From Pegoplata infirma (Eukaryota > Arthropoda > Insecta > Diptera > Anthomyiidae): a DNA stretch of 64,000 nucleotides. Positions within the stretch are counted from its first letter, which is position 1. Each line of letters begins with the position of its first letter. This document shows, piece by piece, positions 44,150 to 56,415 of the stretch. The position numbers and the translations under genes were made by a program. Below the pieces are notes generated by a model. The model saw only the letters and a program-made list of their open reading frames with translations, did not search any database and was not told the DNA's origin. The stretch spans positions 73,600,894-73,664,893 of the forward strand of contig OY992537.1 in assembly GCA_963921195.1 (NCBI GenBank). The letters are read 5' to 3'.

Positions 44150-45670
44150 TTTGAATATATTTCGATCAATTTAGTGAACCAACATAGATTTAATATTTTT
44201 TTTATTTTAATTTAAGGTCAAGTGAGTGGTTTTTTAAAAGTTCATTCATTTTGTTTAAATTTTTTTTTCTGTTTATTGTTATTTTTTTTAAACACTTGTT
44301 GTGTCGTACTTAGTTTTTTTTTTTTTTATATTTTGTAAATTTCTTGCATTCTTTTGTTTTTATAGATTTCTTTTGAAAAATAAAATACAATTTCAATCCA
44401 TTAACTTGTCAAACTTGCTTTTTACACTCATATAAATTGCGTTCGTTACGGTTTGTCTGAAATTTTTGTTGTTGTGTGTATGATTGAATGGATACAAGTG
44501 TATCATGCATGCATGTGATTATAATAGTGTTTAAATAAAGTATCACATGTATGAGAGTAATACACATATCTTATCATTCATATGTGTAAAGACAAGTTAT
44601 TATTTGTTAACAAAAAATAAAAAATATTATAAATAAATAGTTATGTATTTATAATTTGTTGAAACATGTTAATAATTAATTTGTTTATGTCGTCAGGTGT
44701 ATTAAAATTATTTAAAAAATGTTGTAAATTATGCGTTAAAAATATGTACACGCAAAAAATTCTGAAATAAATAAATTAAGGTGCACAATTATAAAATCTT
44801 AACCAACAATGGTGGATTTCTGAAACTATTGTAAGATATTTATCTCACAATTAGAAGCTAAACAACCTTGTGGCATTTTAAAAGAATGTATACAGTTAAC
44901 TGTAAGGTCCAAACTTACCAAAATTTAAGAATCTCCACAAACGATCATACATTTTTAAGGCATATTGGTTTCTAAAACTCTCAGAATTTCTACAAATACG
45001 AAATAGTTTTTAAAGGAATTTAATCCAGTAATCATTAGTTTCTAAAATAATGAGGGTTTCTAAGTAAGTATACCAAAATATTTTTCCCCCCATTATGCTA
45101 TAAAAAGTTTGCTTTTTAAGTCTTTTGTTTTATCAAGCTGTAACAGCCAGGCCCGTGAGTAGAAGGAAAAAGGCAAAGTTTTAATAGGAAATGTCAGATT
45201 ATGGGACACTAGCATAAACTCTCGGTACTTCGTTACCGGTTATATTAAGTACCGGATAAAATTTTTTTAGGATTTGAGTACCCATTTTTTGAATTAATAA
45301 CTGCATTTCGGGGTATATGTGAAACATTAAAGCGTCATTTTTTTTTATATGGAAAAAAGTAAAATTTTTATTACACTAGGCCAACAACTTATGTGGAACG
45401 AATTTGAGACCAATCGGATTAAATTAAACCGTAGCGACCGACGATCAAAGTTTTGAATTTTTGAAACTTTAAAAACAACTATGTCTTGCAACTCATCTTT
45501 TTTTATTTTGATTTGCTGAACACAAATATTTAAAAATATCTAAAATTTGTCAAACGGCTTTCGCGATATTGGTATTTGAGTTTAGCAAAAAAATTTTGGT
45601 TTTTTCCTTCGTTCAAGAATAAAAACAAATCTCAAAGTTTCTTTTCCTTGAGCTTGTGACAACCTTTCAT
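44150..45670. other. AT-rich stretch, no gene seen
   Basis: No convincing ORF. 45400-45660 resembles the diverged repeat at 31208-31810. A small 'ggtacttcgttaccggtta' palindromic stretch lies near 45220. Confidence 0.5.
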
Positions 45671-45761
45671 TATACCCTTCAACCACAGTTTGGGGGTATA
45701 CTCACTTTAACATTCCGTGTGTAACGCATCGAAATATCGGTCTAGGACCCCATAAAGTATA

Positions 45762-47474
45762 TGGGGCATTCCATGCCAAATCGGAAACTTTGAAAATTTT
45801 TTTTTTTTAGATTTCCCAATTTGGTTACAGTTTTTAGTACCCTTCGAAAACTCCTTCGTGGTAAATTTTCAGATTTTTTCGATGACCCGTTCAAAAGATA
45901 TCGAATTTTTAAAAATTGGTAGTTTGTACTGAAACTTATTTTCCTCATAACTTCTTCAATAATGGACCAAATTTAGTAATAATAACGATTATTAATATTT
46001 TTTAAAATTTTTTGAAAAAATTTTATTGTAATTTTCTAATTTTAAAATCATTTCTAGTGCTCCAATGCTGCGTCATAGTGGGGTCATTTATAAGACCGAC
46101 ACCCATTAATTTTTATGTCTTAACATTTCTTTGGAACAAACTAATACCCTATCTCCAATTTCTAAGGTGGCTCCCACACAAAACGAAATTTTTAAAAATT
46201 TAGTTCAACCGCTTTAACTGCCCTAATAGTGCCTTTAGACCACAATATTTTTTTAGTCCAAACATTTTCACTGAACACACCTACCCTCTATCTTTAATTT
46301 TTAAGGCGGTACCCATAAATTTTTTTTATTTTTTGTAAATTTGTTTTATTTAATCAGCTTCTACCTGTCCAATGGTGCGTCCGAGAGGGGTCATTAGTGA
46401 GGCCGACCCCAATTTATTTTTACCCTGCAACATTTTTTTAAAAAATACCTACGCCATATCTCCACTCCCTAAGTAGGCTTCCATTCAAAATTACATTTTT
46501 ATAAAATTTGCTCCAACTGTTATTTGTATGGGAGCCTACTTAGGGAGTGGAGATAGGGCGTAGGTATGTTTTAATGTTGTAGGGTAAAAATTAATGGGGG
46601 TAAGTCTCACTAATGACCCGTCTCGGACGCACCATTGGAGCGGTAGAAGCTGATTAAATAAAACAAATTTACAAAAATTAAAAAAAAATTGTATGGGAAC
46701 CGCCTTAACAGTTAAAGATAGAGGGTAAGTGTGTTCAAAGAAAATGTTTGGACTAAAAAAATAGTGTGGGTCGGTCATACATTTTATTGCTCTAAGGCCA
46801 CTATTAAGGCAGTTAGAGCGGTTGGAGCAAATTTTAAAAAGTGTCGTTTTGTGTGGGAGCTCCCTTAGAAATTGGAGATAGGGTATTAGTTTGTTCCAAA
46901 GAAATGTTAAGACGTAAAAATTAATGGGGGTCGGTCTTATAAATGACCCCTCTATGACGCACCATTGGAGCAGTAGATATGATTTTAAGATTGGAAAATT
47001 CGAATAAAATTTTTTAAAAAAATTTTTAAAAATAGTAATAATCGTTATTTCACGATCCTACTGGGCAAAAAATTTGAAGAATCGATAGAAGTTTTACACA
47101 AAAAAATTTTAAAAAAATCAAAGAGTACATACATTTTCAAAAATGAGATTTAAATTTTAAAACTTAAAAATCGCATACTAGAGCACTCTTAAGAATTTTT
47201 CTGGATCTTTTTTTAAAAAGTACGTAAAAAAACAAAAATTTTGAAAAAAAAATTGGTAATTTGGACCGTTATTGAAGAAGTTATGAGTAAAAGAAGTTTG
47301 AGTAAAGGAACAAACTACCAATTTTTAAAAATTCGATATCATTTGAACGGGTCATCAAAAAAATCTGAAAATTTACCACGAAGGAGTTTTCGAAGGGTAC
47401 TAAACACTGTAAACAAATTGGGAAAATCTAAAAAAAAAATTTTCAAAGTGTCCGATTTGACATGGAATGCCCCA
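45762..47474. mobile_element. Foldback, TGGGGCATTCC ends, inserted in INE-1-like element
   Basis: A sibling of 33052-34997, with ends TGGGGCATTCCATGCCAAAT and ATTTGACATGGAATGCCCCA, centre near 46510, and a shortened left arm. TA flanks (45760-45761 and 47475-47476). Joining the flanks at one TA gives 'aaagtatatatattattg', exactly the uninterrupted INE-1-like sequence near 2779. Confidence 0.88.
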
Positions 47475-48764
47475 TATATATTATTGATCAGTGATCGATT
47501 CTAAGACATTCTAGCGATGCCCGTCCGTCCGTCCGTCTGTCCGTCTGTAGTGGACATGATACAGTCCAAAATAAAAGAGCTAGACTTTCGAAGTTTGGCA
47601 CGAATATGTCTTATATTCCTAGGCAGGCTAAGTTCGGAAATGGGCAAAATCGGATCAAGGGGAAAAAAGTTACCCCTTGGAGAACTTAACCAACCTCTGG
47701 AAAACGGTATTTTTTTGCAGGGGTTCTTCGTACTTTTTTTAAGTGTAAGTGTGTTCAAAGAAAATGTTTGGACTAAAAAAATAGTGTGGGTCGGTCATAC
47801 ATTTTATTGCTCTAAGGCCACTATTAAGGCAGTTAGAGCGGTTGGAGCAAATTTTAAAAAGTGTCGTTTTGTGTGGGAGCTCCCTTAGAAATTGGAGATA
47901 GGGTATTAGTTTGTTCCAAAGAAATGTTAAGACGTAAAAATTAATGGGGGTCGGTCTTATAAATGACCCCTCTATGACGCACCATTGGAGCAGTAGATAT
48001 GATTTTAAGATTGGAAAATTCGAATAAAATTTTTTAAAAAAATTTTTAAAAATAGTAATAATCGTTATTTCACGATCCTACTGGGCAAAAAATTTGAAGA
48101 ATCGATAGAAGTTTTACACAAAAAAATTTTAAAAAAATCAAAGAGTACATACATTTTCAAAAATGAGATTTAAATTTTAAAACTTAAAAATCGCATACTA
48201 GAGCACTCTTAAGAATTTTTCTGGATCTTTTTTTAAAAAGTACGTAAAAAAACAAAAATTTTGAAAAAAAAATTGGTAATTTGGACCGTTATTGAAGAAG
48301 TTATGAGTAAAAGAAGTTTGAGTAAAGGAACAAACTACCAATTTTTAAAAATTCGATATCATTTGAACGGGTCATCAAAAAAATCTGAAAATTTACCACG
48401 AAGGAGTTTTCGAAGGGTACTAAACACTGTAAACAAATTGGGAAAATCTAAAAAAAAAATTTTCAAAGTGTCCGATTTGACATGGAATGCCCCATATATA
48501 TTATTGATCAGTGATCGATTCTAAGACATTCTAGCGATGCCCGTCCGTCCGTCCGTCTGTCCGTCTGTAGTGGACATGATACAGTCCAAAATAAAAGAGC
48601 TAGACTTTCGAAGTTTGGCACGAATATGTCTTATATTCCTAGGCAGGCTAAGTTCGGAAATGGGCAAAATCGGATCAAGGGGAAAAAAGTTACCCCTTGG
48701 AGAACTTAACCAACCTCTGGAAAACGGTATTTTTTTGCAGGGGTTCTTCGTACTTTTTTTAAGC
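46725..48764 (+). repeat. Apparently exact 1020-bp tandem duplication
   Basis: 46725-47744 and 47745-48764 appear identical base for base when aligned at an offset of 1020. Each holds most of the foldback right arm plus the next 270 bp of the INE-1-like element. Breakpoints share only 'aag/gtaagt' microhomology. No differences were seen, so the event is very recent or an assembly artefact. Paired open frames (for example 47241 and 48261) are duplicated non-coding sequence. Confidence 0.93.
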
Positions 48765-49132
48765 AAATGCAACATTTTTGTGTCAGAGGAAGCTCAAGAC
48801 GCTTGAAAAAACATGTGGACCCAGCGGATAAAAAAAAATACAAAAAAAATGTACCTTCCCCTTTTGTGGGCGTGGAATCCACGCCGTGGATATAAAAAAT
48901 GTATTTTAATAATGATTAATTGGATAAAATAATTGGAAGAATCATAATAAATCCATTTGCTAACATCTATCGCAAAGGGAAGGTGTCCCCCAATGTCTCC
49001 TACCAAGCCCCCAAACCACCGCCCCACCCCCACCAAAAAAAGACGTCCCTGAAATTTGTTTTTATGTCTTTTTTTTACATTTTGGAGGGTATAAAAGATT
49101 CGTCACAGCAGAATTTAACATTCTCACTTGTT

Positions 49133-50925
49133 TAAACTTCATTTGATCCAAATCCGACCATTTTAACGCCCTTCGATCAAAGTTTTTGATTTTTGGAAAA
49201 TTTCCACCAAAATTTTTAATTTTTAAACAATAAAAATACAAAAAAAATATATTTTTATTAGTTTTGACATGCAGAATACCAAAAAACTCGGAAATCGGTG
49301 GAGCGATTTTCGAGATATCGCTTTTTGAAATTTGTCAAAAAAATTTCTAAAAATAATGGGGTTTCCCACATTCAAAATTATTAAAAAAAAAATCTAAAAA
49401 TTTTCTTCCATCGACTATTTCTTAAAGCTTGATACAACCATTAATTTAAACTTAATTTGAGCTTAATCAGAACATTTTAACCCATGGCACCCTTTTATCA
49501 AAATTTAGGAGTTTTTGTTGAAAATTTTCTAAAAAAACCAAAACTTTGATTAAAGGGAGCCATGGGTTTCAATGCCTGATTTAATAAAAATTGAGATTAA
49601 ATATAAATTTCTCTTAAGATCTATAAAACAGTCAAAGGAAAAAATCTAATTTTTTAAAAATTTTCTTGGAAGTAGGAAAAAACCTCCATCTTTGGAAATT
49701 TTTTGAAAAATTTCAAAGTACGATAACTCGAAAACCGCTCGACTGATATAATAAATTTTTTAATATTCCTATTCAGCATGCCAAAATTAATGAAAAGCAT
49801 GTATTGCAAGATATTTGAATTTTTATTTTTCAATTATCCAACAATTTTTGGTAGAATTTTTCCAAGCATACAAAACTTTGAATGCGCCACGGGTTAAAAT
49901 AATCGAATTTGGCTCAACCTAAATGTTAATGAAAACTGTTTTAAGCTCAATGAAACAGTCAAGGAAACAAAATTTTGTGATTTTTTTTTTAATTTTTTAA
50001 AAGGAGGAAAACCCGCTATGCTTTAATATGATTTCTAAATTCAGACGTATATCATCCGGTTCATGTTTAATATTTGCTGTCGGACGGTCCTATAAAAAAG
50101 TTATCTGATTGTGAAATCTTGTTCTTTTTTTTTTAAATTTACGATTATGATACATTTTTCTTATATAAAAAATTTCATATGGAAATTTACCTGATTTTCT
50201 GATTATAAAAGCTTGCTTTTTAAGTCGTATGTTCTTAAAAGCATTTGATTTTTTGTCATCAATTTTGTTTATGTTCTTTAAATTAGTTTCTCTTTTCAAA
50301 AGCAAAACAAAAATGGTCCACATGTTTAGTGGATTTTTTTTGCATTTGACGAAACTAATTTTTTATAACAATATGAGGTACGGCACGCACGAAATAGAAA
50401 CATATAAATGAAGTTAAAAAACTTTTTGAAAGTTGATTTCATAAATCTTTTGAATTTAATTCTTATTATTTCTAGAAATTATAAAAATATACCAAAGTTC
50501 GTTTCTTAAGTCTTTTGATTTCTAAAAGTGACATAAATTAATTTAGCTTTAACATTTTTTTTTCAAACCAAATCTAATCGCTACCGGGAAATTCAAACGG
50601 AAATATATGTATATAAGTACGTTTTTTCCGTTTCAAATCTATTTTTAACAATTAGAACAAATAAAGCGGATATTCTGGCAATTTAAAATCAATTTTTATG
50701 TATTAGCGATTAGTAGTAATATCAATAATACGAAAAAAAACTGTAACCACCTTAATTAATTGACCAAACAAATCAAACACATACAGTCGTTATGATAAAA
50801 AAAAATAGAAATCGGTAAAAAATTGCAAATTCATGCCATTTGTGGCCTTTACAAAATTTATTTTTGAGAATACAAAAAAAACCTAACTAGATTTAACTCA
50901 GTTTAAGAATAAAATTCAAAATCAA
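49133..50925. repeat. Diverged inverted-repeat tract, no gene
   Basis: 'aacccatggcaccctttta' near 49480 is answered by 'aaagggagccatgggttt' near 49552, and 'gatatcgctttttgaaattt' near 49315 by a similar inverse near 49700. This belongs to the diverged family seen at 31208. The remainder (50090-50925) is plain AT-rich DNA. Confidence 0.45.
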
Positions 50926-50932
50926 TTATATA

Positions 50933-52244
50933 TGAGTCATTCCATGTCAGACCGAACACCTTTTTTGCACCACCTCTTCCGATTTTCTTTAAATTTGCCA
51001 GACGTATTAAACATAAAAAAATATTTTTCACGTGTTTCGGGAAAAAAATTATTTTTTTTTTTTTTCAAAGAGTTATGTGCATTTGAAAATCGTCAAAATC
51101 GTGAAAAATCTTCCGACATGACAACATTTAAACTAATTTTTTTATAAAACTAGTGAATGGATTTTGAAGTTCAATACCTTATTTTAAAGGTATTTGAACC
51201 TTCTTTTTTAAAAAAATATTATTTTTTATAAATTAATTTTTTTTTATTATTAAAATTTGGTTTTTTTACTTAATTTCTGTTTTCCACAATCTTCGAACAA
51301 GTCGAAAAATCTGAAAAAAATATTTTCTTAAAGGTTAATATATTCTTAACATTCCCTCAAATTTTCAGAGTGGAGGTCGAATGGATTCTATTTTTTTACG
51401 ATTTTTTTCCATTGCAGCACCACAAAAACATTACATTTTGAATATAAACATTTTATTTTCAAGCATGTTAACGAAAATGTCAACGCATGTATGTATGAGT
51501 GTATGTATTCAAAAACACACGCTACAATATTCATGTTGTTCTTTAGCATTATTTGTTGTTTTGCTTTTTACATGCGTCGTTAGATTTTTTTTTAAAATAT
51601 AAAAAGCAAAACAACAAATAATGCTAAAGAACAACATGAATATTGTAGCGTGTGTTTTTGAATACATACACACATGCATACATGCGTTGACATTTTCGTT
51701 AACATGCTTGAAAATAAAATGTTTATATACAAAATGTAATTTTTTTGTGGTGCTGCAATGGTAAAAAATCGTAAAAAAATAGAATCCATTCGACCTCCAC
51801 TCTGAAATTTGGAGGGAATGTTAAGAATATATTAACCTTTAAGAAAATATTTTTTTCAGATTTTTCGATTTGTTCGAAGATTGTGGAAAACAGAAATTAA
51901 GTAAAAAAAACAAATTTTAATAATAAAAAAAAATTAATTTATAAAAAATAATATTTTTTTAAAAAAGAAGGTTCAAATACCTTTAAAATAAGGTATTGAA
52001 CTTCAAAATCCATTCACTAGTTTTATAAAAACATTAGTTTAAATGTTGTCATGTCGGAAGATTTTTCACGATTTTGACGATTTTCAAATGCAAATAACTT
52101 TTTAAAAAAAATTTTTTAATTTTTTTCCCGAAACACGTGTAAAATATTTTTTAATGAAGACTTCGTTCTCAAATTTTGAAAGACATCGGAGACATCAAAG
52201 TCAATTTTTAGCAAAAATCGTACGGTTTGACGTGGAATGACTCA
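50933..52244. mobile_element. 1.3-kb foldback, TGAGTCATTCC ends, TA duplication
   Basis: Near-perfect palindrome with arms of about 650 bp meeting near 51595. 'tggattctatttttttacga' near 51381 is inverted near 51770. The ends TGAGTCATTCCATGTCAGAC and TTTGACGTGGAATGACTCA are flanked by TA (50931-50932 and 52245-52246). The two 65-73-codon open frames with nearly the same translation are the two arms. The termini resemble those at 33052 and 2372. Confidence 0.87.
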
Positions 52245-52246
52245 TA

Positions 52247-52960
52247 TGTAGTATCTGTTGGAAACTTTAAGTTGCTAAGCCATTAAAAGAAAAAAAAAAT
52301 CAACTTCAGAAAAAAATCTCTTGAAAAACAAATGCAAAATTATTCAATTTAAGGTGGAGCACTGACTGACTGACTGGTCACAAAATAACTAGATTTAAAA
52401 CATATTCTAAGACTTTGGAAAAAAAAACTTATTGTAAGATATTAGTTGCTACAAATACAAAACAATACACGTATTTACATTAATAGTTTTATTAGGGATA
52501 TTCAGCCATGTAAAACTTCCAAAACAACAATAAAAAAATATGTCCTACAAGAATATAATCGTCTTTGAAATACAATTTTCCACCAAAACTTTTTTTGTGA
52601 ACAAAATTTTTGGCGAAAAAAATTGTCGTAAAAAAGTTTGGACAATAATTCCAACAACTTCACTTCACGACTATTGTAAATAGGAATTTCTGATATGAAT
52701 ACCCTTATTAATATCTTATACAGTCTCATAAACAACAATTATTCTTTGTTTTTCTTAAAGTTGTTTTTGTGTATTTTTGCGCAATTAAAAGCTAAACTTA
52801 AAACTCGTTAGGACTGAAATCTATTTACATTAAGTGGGGTGTGTTTTGGGCTTAGTTGGTACTTTTGTAAAGTACACTGAAAGTACCAAATTTTACAAAT
52901 TCATATGCACCCTACCTTTAATGAACGACAAAATATTAAAAACGTTGGATAGGTTGTCAT
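52247..52960. other. AT-rich stretch, no gene seen
   Basis: Nothing recognised except a short 'gactgactgactgg' run near 52362. Confidence 0.55.
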
Positions 52961-53070
52961 TTTATGTATAAAAAGTCTTAGTTTCTGAGACATTTTTCTG
53001 TAAAGAACAAATTCTTAGATTCTAAAACATTTCTCAGACTAGAAAAATTTCTCAGACTATGAGACATTTT

Positions 53071-53719
53071 TATACCCTCCAACCACAGTATGGGGGTATA
53101 CTTACTTTGTCATTCCGTGTGTAAAGCATCGAAATAACGGGCTAGGGCCGCATAAAGTATATTATTATTGATCAGTGATCGATTCTAAGACATTCTAGCG
53201 ATGTCCGTTAATCCGTTCGTCTGTCCGCCCGTCCGCCCGTCTGTCCGTCTGTAGAGGACACGATACAGTCCAAAATAAAACAGCTAGGCTTTCGAAGTTT
53301 GGCACGAATATGTCTTATATTCCTAGGCAGGTTAAGTTCGGAAATAGGCGAAATCGGACCAAGGGGAAAAAGTTCCCCCTTGGAGAACTATACCAACCTC
53401 TGAAAAACGTTTTTTTTGCAGGATTTTTTGTAGTTTGTAGATCCAGCGGATAAAAAAAAATTAAAATAAAGTTTGACTCGCCCCTTTTGTGGGTGTGGAT
53501 ATAAAAAATGTATTTTAATAATGATTAATTGGATTAAATAATTGCATGAATCATGATAAATCCATTTGATAACATCAATCGCAAGGGGAAGGTGTCCCTC
53601 AATGTCTCCCACCAAACTCCAAACCACCCCCACCAAAAAAATACGCCCCTGAATTTTTTTTTTACATCTTGGAGGGTATAAAAGATTCGGCACAGCCGAA
53701 TTTAATACTCTCACTTGTT
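53071..53719 (+). mobile_element. INE-1/DINE-1-like element inside satellite
   Basis: TATACCCTCCAACCACAG start, 'attgatcagtgatcgattct', a GTCCGCCCGTCC-type run near 53220-53255, then GGGTATAAAAGA, hairpin TTCGGC-aca-GCCGAA and CTCACTTGTT. It shares with 45671-49132 the 'aatgattaattggat' and 'caaggggaaggtgtccc' text, defining a subfamily. Confidence 0.85.
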
Positions 53720-54258
53720 CCGAATCTAAGTAATATTTCTTAGATTCTGAGAAATTCTCGTGTATAAATCTTTCACAAAAAAAGTGTCAGATTCTGAGAC
53801 ATTTTTTCGTATAGAAAAATTTTCAGGTTCGAAATCATTTTTCCGTATAGAAAAATTCTCAGATCATGGGATATTTTTGCATATAGAAAACTTCTCAGAT
53901 TTTGAGACATTCTTTCGGATAGAAAACTTTTCTAAGAAAAATTTATCAGCTTCTGGGACATTTTTCCCAATATAAAAATTTCTCAGATTCTAAGACATTT
54001 TTCCATTATAGAAAAATTTACAGATTTTGTGACAATTTTCCATATAGAAAAAATTTCTCACATTCTGAAACATTTTTCCGGATAGAAAAAAATTTTCAAA
54101 TTCTATGACATTTTGCCGTGTAAAAAAATTTAAAGATATTTTTCCGTATAGAAACATTTTTCAGGTTCGGAGAAATTTTTCTGTATAGAATTTTTTTTAG
54201 GTTCTAAGAAATTTTTCTGTATTGAAAATTTTCAAATTCTGAGACATTTTTAGTTTAA

Positions 54259-55088
54259 AACAAGTAAGAAAGTTAAAGTCGGTCAAGACCGACCATATGA
54301 TGTTTTCCGAAAAATAGGTCCCAGGTCCAAACATGGACCGATTGGATCTGTCTTTTGTTAGATCTTTATTTAGTGTAGAAAACAAACACAGATCAAATTT
54401 TAGTGGAAATGTTTTTTTTTTTTTTAAATAGACCTATTGAACTGAATATCGATCAAAATTTTTATGTGGGGGACTTACAATTAGTCCAAAAATGGTCCAA
54501 TTACATTCCGATTTTATTAGGTTACTAAAGTACACGTTTAACACCTAAAAATAAAATTTTTATCAAATATTTATATTTTTATGAATTTTGAGGGAATTAT
54601 GTGAATATCGGGAGGGTGGTTTGTATGGGGACTACCAGAAGGACTGACCCGATTCCTTTGAAATTTGGAATGGTGATTTGTGCATACAAAATTTGATTAC
54701 CTGCTAAATTTCAAAGCGATATCTATTATAATACGGTTATTAGAGTCATTTAAGCCGAATTCAAAGGGGGCGTTTGTATGGGGTCTAGGTCTTAACATGG
54801 ACCGATTTTCTCTAATTTAAATAGGCTTCGTCCTTGGTTCAAAAGATGCGTAAGTTTCAAATTCGAAGTCAATTGATTGAAAATTGTATCGTGCTTAAAC
54901 CGATAGATGGACAGACGGAGGGACGGGTGGACGGACAGACGGACGGACGGACATCGCTAAATCGACTCAAAAAGTAATTCTGAGTCGATCGGTATACTTG
55001 AAAGTAGGTCTAGGACCAATATTTCGGGTAGCTACAAACATCAGCACAAACTTATTATACCCTGTACCACAGAGTGGTGTAGGGTATA
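54259..55088 (-). mobile_element. INE-1-like element, second subfamily, inside satellite
   Basis: On the minus strand: TATACCCTACACCACTCTG start at 55088, 'cgaaatattggtcctagacc'-type text, 'gcgatgtccgtccgtccgtc' near 54950, hairpin GTCGGTC-ttg-GACCGAC (perfect stem) and CTTACTTGTTT end at 54259. Sibling of 3550-4355. Confidence 0.8.
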
Positions 55089-55339
55089 AAAAGTCTTAGA
55101 TTCTGAGACACGTTATCGTATAGAAAAAGTCTTAAATTTTGAGACATTTGCGTAGAGAAACATTTCTGACATTCTAAGACATTTTTCCCTTTAGAAAAAT
55201 TTCTCAGAATCTGAAACATTTTTTCTTAAAAAAAATTCTTTCACAGATTTATCTATATATATAAAAGAGTTGGGTGAGTGAGTGAGTGAATGACTGACTG
55301 ACTGACTGATTCATCATCGCCCAGCCCAAACCGCTGAAG

Positions 55340-56400
55340 CTAGAGACTTGAAATTTGGACTGTAGGTTCACCTCCCGGAATATAGATCCACTAAGGCTGG
55401 ATTTTTGCCAGTGTTGATTCTAAGGGTGTAAAAAGGGTAAAAAACTGTACTTTTGGTACTTTTTATATCTCCCGAAATAATCGTCATAGAGACTTGAAAT
55501 TTGGACTGTATGTTCACCTCCCGGAACATAGATCCACTAAGGCTGGACTTTTACCAATGTTGATTCTAAGGGGGTAAAAAGGGTAAAAAACTGTACTTTT
55601 GGTACTTTTTATATCTCCTGATAATAATGGTCATAGAGACTTGAAATTTGGACTGTATGTTCACATCCTGGAATATAGATCCAGTAAGGCTGGATTTTTG
55701 CCCGTGTTGATTCTAAGGGGGTAAAAAGGGTAAAAAACTGTACTTTTGGTACCTTTTATATATCCTTTAATAATGTTCCTAGAAACTTGAAATTTGGAAT
55801 GTAGGTTCACCTCCCGGAATACAGAAATACTAAGGCTGGATTTTTACCAATGTTGATTCTAATGGGGTAAAAAGGGTAAACAAATTTACTTTTGGTACCT
55901 TTTATATTTCCTTAAATAATGGTCTTAGAAACTTGAAATTTGGAATATATTTTCAACTCCCGGAAAATAGATTCACTAAGGCAGGGTTTTTGCCAATGTT
56001 GATTCTAAGGGGGAAAAACGGGTAAAAAAGTGTACTTTTGGTACTTTTTTTTATTTACTGAAACAAAGGTCATACAAACTTGAAATTTGAAATGTAGCTT
56101 CACCTCCCGGAAAACAGATTCATTAAGGCTGGGTTTTTGCCAATGTTTATTCTAGGGGGGTAAAACGGGTAAAAAAGTGTACTTGTAGTACTTTTTTTTA
56201 TTTACTGAAATAAAGGTTATACAAACTTGAAATTTGAAATGTAGGAGCCTTTGGAGAAAAAACATTCTGGAAAAAGTAGTTTTTGATAATTTGGTTTCGA
56301 AAGGGGTAAAAGGGATAAAAGGTATACTTTTAGTACTTTTTTTTATTTCTTACAATAAGGTCATAGAAACTTGAAATTTGGAATGTAGGACCCTTCGGTG
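55340..56400 (+). repeat. About seven 145-bp imperfect tandem repeats in the Helitron
   Basis: 'gagacttgaaatttggactg' recurs near 55345, 55489, 55635, 55780, 55926 and so on, each followed by 'ttcacctcccgga', 'actaaggctgg', 'ttgattctaagggggtaaaa' and 'gtacttttggtactttttat'. More decayed units continue after the 15-bp array to about 59060. Confidence 0.85.
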
Positions 56401-56415
56401 AAAAAACATTCTGGA

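Larger units (their letters stand above)
45671..49132 (+). mobile_element. INE-1-like element split by a foldback and a tandem duplication
   Basis: The 5' part is 45671-45761 (TATACCCTTCAACCACAG to 'cccataaagta'). It resumes at 47475 ('tatatattattgatcagtga', 'ctagcgatgcccgtccgtcc'). The 3' end at 49132 has 'ggagggtataaaagatt', a decayed hairpin (TTCGTC-aca-GCAGAA) and CTCACTTGTT. The 3' half resembles 53071-53719 ('gtggatataaaaaatgtatt'). Confidence 0.8.

Noticed and set aside
47241..48806. Pairs of identical 85-123-codon open frames as duplicated genes
   Set aside because: They are the two halves of the 1020-bp duplication of foldback and INE-1-like sequence; no domains.
51381..51789. Small secreted protein encoded on both strands
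   Set aside because: The two similar frames are opposite arms of the 50933-52244 foldback.
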